DNA of 17,662 nt from positions 1 to 17,662 of the forward strand of contig SFGS01000050.1 in assembly GCA_004557565.1 (NCBI GenBank), read 5' to 3'. Shown in pieces: positions 14,839 to 17,662 of the stretch. Within the stretch, counting starts at the first letter, position 1; each line of letters begins with the position of its first letter. This DNA is from Bacteroidales bacterium (lineage in GTDB: Bacteria; Bacteroidota; Bacteroidia; Bacteroidales; Muribaculaceae). The position numbers and the translations under genes are program-made. Below the pieces are notes generated by a model. That model searched no databases. It saw only the letters and a program-made list of their open reading frames with translations, and was not told the DNA's origin.

Positions 14839-17256
14839 TTATTTCAAAATCAAGTTAATCAGTGCAGTCACGTCGCCTACGTTCACTTCACCGTCGCCAT
14901 CGAGGTCGCACATGACATCGGCGTAGTCGGCGAGGGAGAGAATCTTGTTGATCAACGCTGTCACATCGCTGGCGTTGATTTCGCCATCACCGTTGATGTC
15001 ACCCTTTTTCGATGGGGCTTCGGGAGCGTCGAGATACACGGTTTCGAAGCCACGGAAGTGCATGTCATACACCTGCCCAGCCTTCGAAGCGTTCATGTTG
15101 AGTTGGATAGAAATCAGCGAGATGGGATAGTTAGCCATATCGGTAGCGGTGCACCAGTCGGCAGTAGGCAGGTCAATCACCATTTCCTTGTTGGCAGTGA
15201 TAGCCGCTGGGGTGATGGTGTGGTAAACCATACCGCCACCATTGGCACGCAAACCAAACACGAAGTTTTTCACTGGTGCCTCGCCAGGATTGACGCGCAC
15301 ACGAATCATATCGGGCAAACTCCACAAGCGAAAGGTCTTGGTGAGCACGATTTTTGGGCTACGGGCCGACACGCCTGTGTAAGTGTAATCGAAACCATTG
15401 CCTACGGCTGTGGCCACCACGTCCTTACCACCAGTCTGGCTGAGTTTCCATGTGGTGATGTCGAGGTTTGGGTCGATTGGCATCACGCGAGCCTCAGGAA
15501 TTTCCACGCTCACTTGCATGGTGTCGCAGATTTCGCCCAGCACACCCACCACTTGGGTTTTGCCGTTGTGCAAACCTTTCAGCACGCCAGTGTGCTCGCC
15601 AATGCTGACGATGCTCTCATCGAGGCTCTTCCAAGTGAGTGCCAATGGGCTGATGTTCATCACATTCTCGCCGATAGTGGTCTGTACATCCACGCTGTAT
15701 TCCTTGTAGCCATTGGTGATGATAGAATCGTTAGCTATTTTGATATTGTCCACCCCATCAAGAATCTGAATTGGCATTGAAACGGTAGCGCCTTGGTATG
15801 TGGCAGTTAGTGCGCCTTCACGCGCGGTACCGTCGGCATAGAAAGTGGTGTCGCCTATCACATGGCCGAGTGATTCGGGGCAAGAGATAGTCACGCCCTT
15901 CACATCGGTATTCACGAGCATACCATATTGGTTGTAGCCGTAGAATTTTGGAGTGTAAACGCCATATTTTGGAGTGTGTAATGCGAAGTCAACGAAACGG
16001 ATGCTTGCCACCGCGTCGTCGTCGGGCGCAGAACTCACGGCATAGAACGCGTTACCGTCGGCACGCTCATTACCATCGCTTGGCTTGTTGCGAACACCGA
16101 GGGTGCTGGTGTAGAGCACCGATGAGCCACCGCCGTCAACGTTCATTGCGTCGGTCGCGCCAGCGTAGCGCATGATGTCGGCAAGCCATGTGGTGCGAAC
16201 ACCGCTTGAAATGGGCGAACGGCCGTCAACCACCAGGAAGTAAGCCTTCTTGCCACCATCGCCATATCCCACAGCCGAGCGTGGGTGGCGCGCACTTGCA
16301 TCGCCACGGTCGCCTTCGCTCTGGAGGGTTTCGCCATTTTCCAAAATCTTAGGATTACCCGAAATAACCTGGTAAGGCTCTACCGAGAGGTCGCCAAATG
16401 TCCATGATGGCGAAACGGTGATGATGTCGCCTTCGTGGAGTTCGGAAATGAATGTGGCGGCAGTACCGTGGCCGTGAAGCACATATCCACCCTTGGCAAT
16501 GTCCATATCGCCAGCGGTACTTGGGTTGCCCACCAGTTTCATTTTAAATGGCTTTGCGGTTTCGAATTTCTCACCTTCCACCAGCACGGCAGCCACCTCG
16601 CAACCAGCGCCAGTTTCGGCAGTTGCGCCGTAATATAGGTCGTTGTAGATAGTCACCTTGTTTTGGTTGGAAGCCGATTTTTCGTTGGCGTTCACATTGA
16701 TGCCGCCCAAAGTGGCTTTCTTGCCATTTGGAGCCTCAACCGAACCACCGAAGAAGAAAGGATTCACATACACCGAGCCCTTGGTGTCAACCACAAAGTT
16801 TTTGAAGGTTCTCGCATTGTTGCGTGCACGGTAAATCACGCCATCGACCACGGTAGAGCCGACTGGGGTACCCACCTTCGACACACCGCGGTTGGTCGTA
16901 CCCGAAGTCATGAAGAAGTCGGCATTTATGCCCACAAAATAGCGTTCGCCAGCCTTCGACTTGCGCTTCGCCATGCCCGAAATGGTTTCGTTGCCGGCAA
17001 CCTTGTCGGTAGCGCACACACCACGGAGCTTCAGATAAGGGTTGGTCAGGTCCATTGTGGCATAGAACACACGCAGCGCATCACCATTGGCTGGATTTCT
17101 AAACCAAAGCGATGTGGAGGTGGTGCCAGGACCCACTTGATTGTGAAACAGCGTATCAACTGTAAATGTAGTTCCCTGGAGCGACCAGGTGTCGGCAGCC
17201 ATGGCAGAAACGCTTGCCGCGGCCGCTAAAAGCATAGATAGTATAGTTTTTTTCAT
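14839..17256 (-). CDS. Secreted phosphodiester glycosidase with dockerin (type B), first gene of the array
   Basis: The start is placed at the ATG at 17254-17256, giving 805 residues that open with a clean signal peptide (MKKTILSMLL..., cleavage AMA|AD at residue 20). An in-frame ATG 22 codons further up would put a hydrophobic-poor leader before this peptide and is rejected. Landmarks are NADFF at 111-115 (Ala where the paralogues have Gly), HPRS at 324-327, DGRSP at 344-348 and NVDGGGSS at 372-379. Ig-like modules lie at about 417-499 and 503-586, the beta-sandwich at 592-743 and the dockerin at 752-805 (GDINGDGEIN, CDLDGDGEVN). It is the closest relative of the 7275-9695 protein up to about residue 586. 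It is followed after 81 bp by the type C gene. Its upstream region carries a possible promoter and a long leader. Confidence 0.92.
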   Translation of the reverse strand: MKKTILSMLLAAAASVSAMAADTWSLQGTTFTVDTLFHNQVGPGTTSTSLWFRNPANGDALRVFYATMDLTNPYLKLRGVCATDKVAGNETISGMAKRKSKAGERYFVGINADFFMTSGTTNRGVSKVGTPVGSTVVDGVIYRARNNARTFKNFVVDTKGSVYVNPFFFGGSVEAPNGKKATLGGINVNANEKSASNQNKVTIYNDLYYGATAETGAGCEVAAVLVEGEKFETAKPFKMKLVGNPSTAGDMDIAKGGYVLHGHGTAATFISELHEGDIITVSPSWTFGDLSVEPYQVISGNPKILENGETLQSEGDRGDASARHPRSAVGYGDGGKKAYFLVVDGRSPISSGVRTTWLADIMRYAGATDAMNVDGGGSSVLYTSTLGVRNKPSDGNERADGNAFYAVSSAPDDDAVASIRFVDFALHTPKYGVYTPKFYGYNQYGMLVNTDVKGVTISCPESLGHVIGDTTFYADGTAREGALTATYQGATVSMPIQILDGVDNIKIANDSIITNGYKEYSVDVQTTIGENVMNISPLALTWKSLDESIVSIGEHTGVLKGLHNGKTQVVGVLGEICDTMQVSVEIPEARVMPIDPNLDITTWKLSQTGGKDVVATAVGNGFDYTYTGVSARSPKIVLTKTFRLWSLPDMIRVRVNPGEAPVKNFVFGLRANGGGMVYHTITPAAITANKEMVIDLPTADWCTATDMANYPISLISIQLNMNASKAGQVYDMHFRGFETVYLDAPEAPSKKGDINGDGEINASDVTALINKILSLADYADVMCDLDGDGEVNVGDVTALINLILK

Positions 17257-17295
17257 TTTAAAATGATTATATAAATTTCTCAGATTGTAAGAGAC

Positions 17296-17340
17296 CATCA
17301 AAAAAATCCACACAAGCATCAAAAGCCCATCAAAAAGCCC
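17296..17340. repeat. Three short direct repeats in the leader of the array
   Basis: CATCAAAA followed by A/T-rich or GCCC sequence begins at 17296, 17317 and 17328; the last two copies share CATCAAAA(A)GCCC. Spacings are 21 and 11 bases, about two turns and one turn of the helix. They lie between the candidate promoter and the first array gene. A role as a regulator site is only a possibility. Confidence 0.35.
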
Positions 17341-17373
17341 TTTCCTTCAGGGGAGGGTTTGGGAGAGGCTATT
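17336..17373 (+). repeat. REP-like palindromic element, copy 3
   Basis: CCCTTTCC (17338-17345) can pair with GGGGAGGG (17350-17357) using two G-U pairs on the plus strand. An outer AGCC (17336-17339) / GGCT (17367-17370) match encloses it as an alternative. The tail GGAGGGTTTGGGAGAGGCTATT resembles the tail of the copy at 14796-14833, so this element flanks the first array gene on both sides. Confidence 0.45.
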
Positions 17374-17433
17374 TAGAGTAGATTTTCTCTCACGTCAATG
17401 TATATTAAAATCGTCATTAGTCGTTTGTAGGCA

Positions 17434-17441
17434 TAAAGATA
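17434..17441 (-). promoter_or_regulatory. Candidate -7 element for the first glycosidase unit
   Basis: The minus strand reads TATCTTTA, one base from the TAnnTTTG consensus. A TTTG at 17454-17457 is only 12 bases upstream, shorter than usual, so the match is partial. If used, the leader would be about 170 nt and would contain the palindrome and the short repeats listed separately. No better candidate was seen closer to the start codon. Confidence 0.3.
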
Positions 17442-17554
17442 CAAAATAAAGTGCAAAGCACAGCTACCCACCACCAAAAAAAACATCTACCCCACCCCAA
17501 TTCCCCCAGAAAACCCACAAACGCACGAATCAAAAACCGAATCATAACAATGAA

Positions 17555-17653
17555 AAATCCCGGAGGGATTTGATGTGTGTAGGCAGGTATGCAGCGAAGG
17601 TTATGCGAAATGAGCGAAGCGAAATGGAGCATAACCGAAGCGAAATGCCTGCA
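17555..17653. repeat. Intergenic palindrome cluster at the right edge
   Basis: AAATCCC (17555-17561) and GGGATTT (17565-17571) form a 7-bp hairpin with a 3-nt loop. Beyond it GGTTATGC (17599-17606) pairs with GCATAACC (17629-17636), and AGGCA (17581-17585) with TGCCT (17646-17650), giving a nested structure. CGAAGCGAAATG occurs twice (17615-17626 and 17636-17647). No gene is convincing in 17257-17662; this cluster looks like an interspersed intergenic repeat. Confidence 0.5.
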
Positions 17654-17662
17654 AATATCGCA

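Noticed and set aside
4897..15003. Regularly recurring sequence resembling dispersed direct repeats or a CRISPR-like pattern
   Set aside because: These are the in-frame dockerin calcium-loop repeats at the ends of five genes; spacing and coding context rule out a CRISPR array.
5152..15780. Long plus-strand open frames at the same relative place in five array genes (5152-5949, 7662-8897, 10368-11255, 12745-13659, 15058-15780), similar to each other
   Set aside because: Their similarity follows from the paralogy of the sense genes; they have no signal peptide, no recognisable motif and no conserved start.
17417..17632. Minus-strand open frame of 71 codons with hydrophobic runs at the right edge
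   Set aside because: It lies in repeat-rich, low-complexity non-coding sequence; the hydrophobic look comes from A/C-rich sequence on the other strand.

Overview
The window is a piece of a Bacteroidales genome, most likely a gut Muribaculaceae or Prevotellaceae member. This is inferred from roughly 50% GC by eye, AT-rich start regions without Shine-Dalgarno sequences, promoter elements close to the Bacteroidetes TAnnTTTG type, a T9SS type A sorting domain on one protein, and dockerin-like C-termini on large secreted enzymes. All eight genes read on the minus strand, so the biological order runs from right to left.

The window is dominated by a six-gene array (17256 down to 2460) of secreted multidomain proteins of about 790-807 residues. 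All are built alike: signal peptide, phosphodiester glycosidase catalytic domain (NAGPA / DUF2233, PF09992), two Ig-like modules (the second a Big2-type), a beta-sandwich resembling a carbohydrate-binding module, and a C-terminal tag. Five carry a two-repeat type I dockerin as the tag. The sixth, last in the array, carries a T9SS sorting domain instead. In transcription order the catalytic types are B (14839-17256), C (12388-14757), A (9993-12383), then a strong intrinsic terminator and a good promoter, then B (7275-9695), A (4894-7278), D (2460-4883). This looks like two transcription units that arose partly by duplicating a B...A cassette. The C-terminal modules do not follow the same relationships as the catalytic modules, which points to recombination or gene conversion between neighbours. 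The two A-type proteins share substitutions in conserved catalytic-domain motifs.

Downstream lie a YjbQ-family protein (1981-2397) and adenine deaminase (273-1940), both housekeeping-type genes that probably have their own expression from a promoter/hairpin region at 2398-2459.

The non-coding stretches are the left end (1-272), the gap 9696-9992 and the right end (17257-17662). They hold hairpins, a likely interspersed palindromic repeat family seen three times, and promoter candidates. I see no RNA gene, insertion sequence, CRISPR array, SusC/SusD pair or cohesin gene in the window.

The likely combined role of the array is extracellular cleavage of sugar-1-phosphodiester linkages in complex glycans, with several enzymes of diverged specificity displayed or assembled through the same tag. 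The substrate cannot be read from the sequence.
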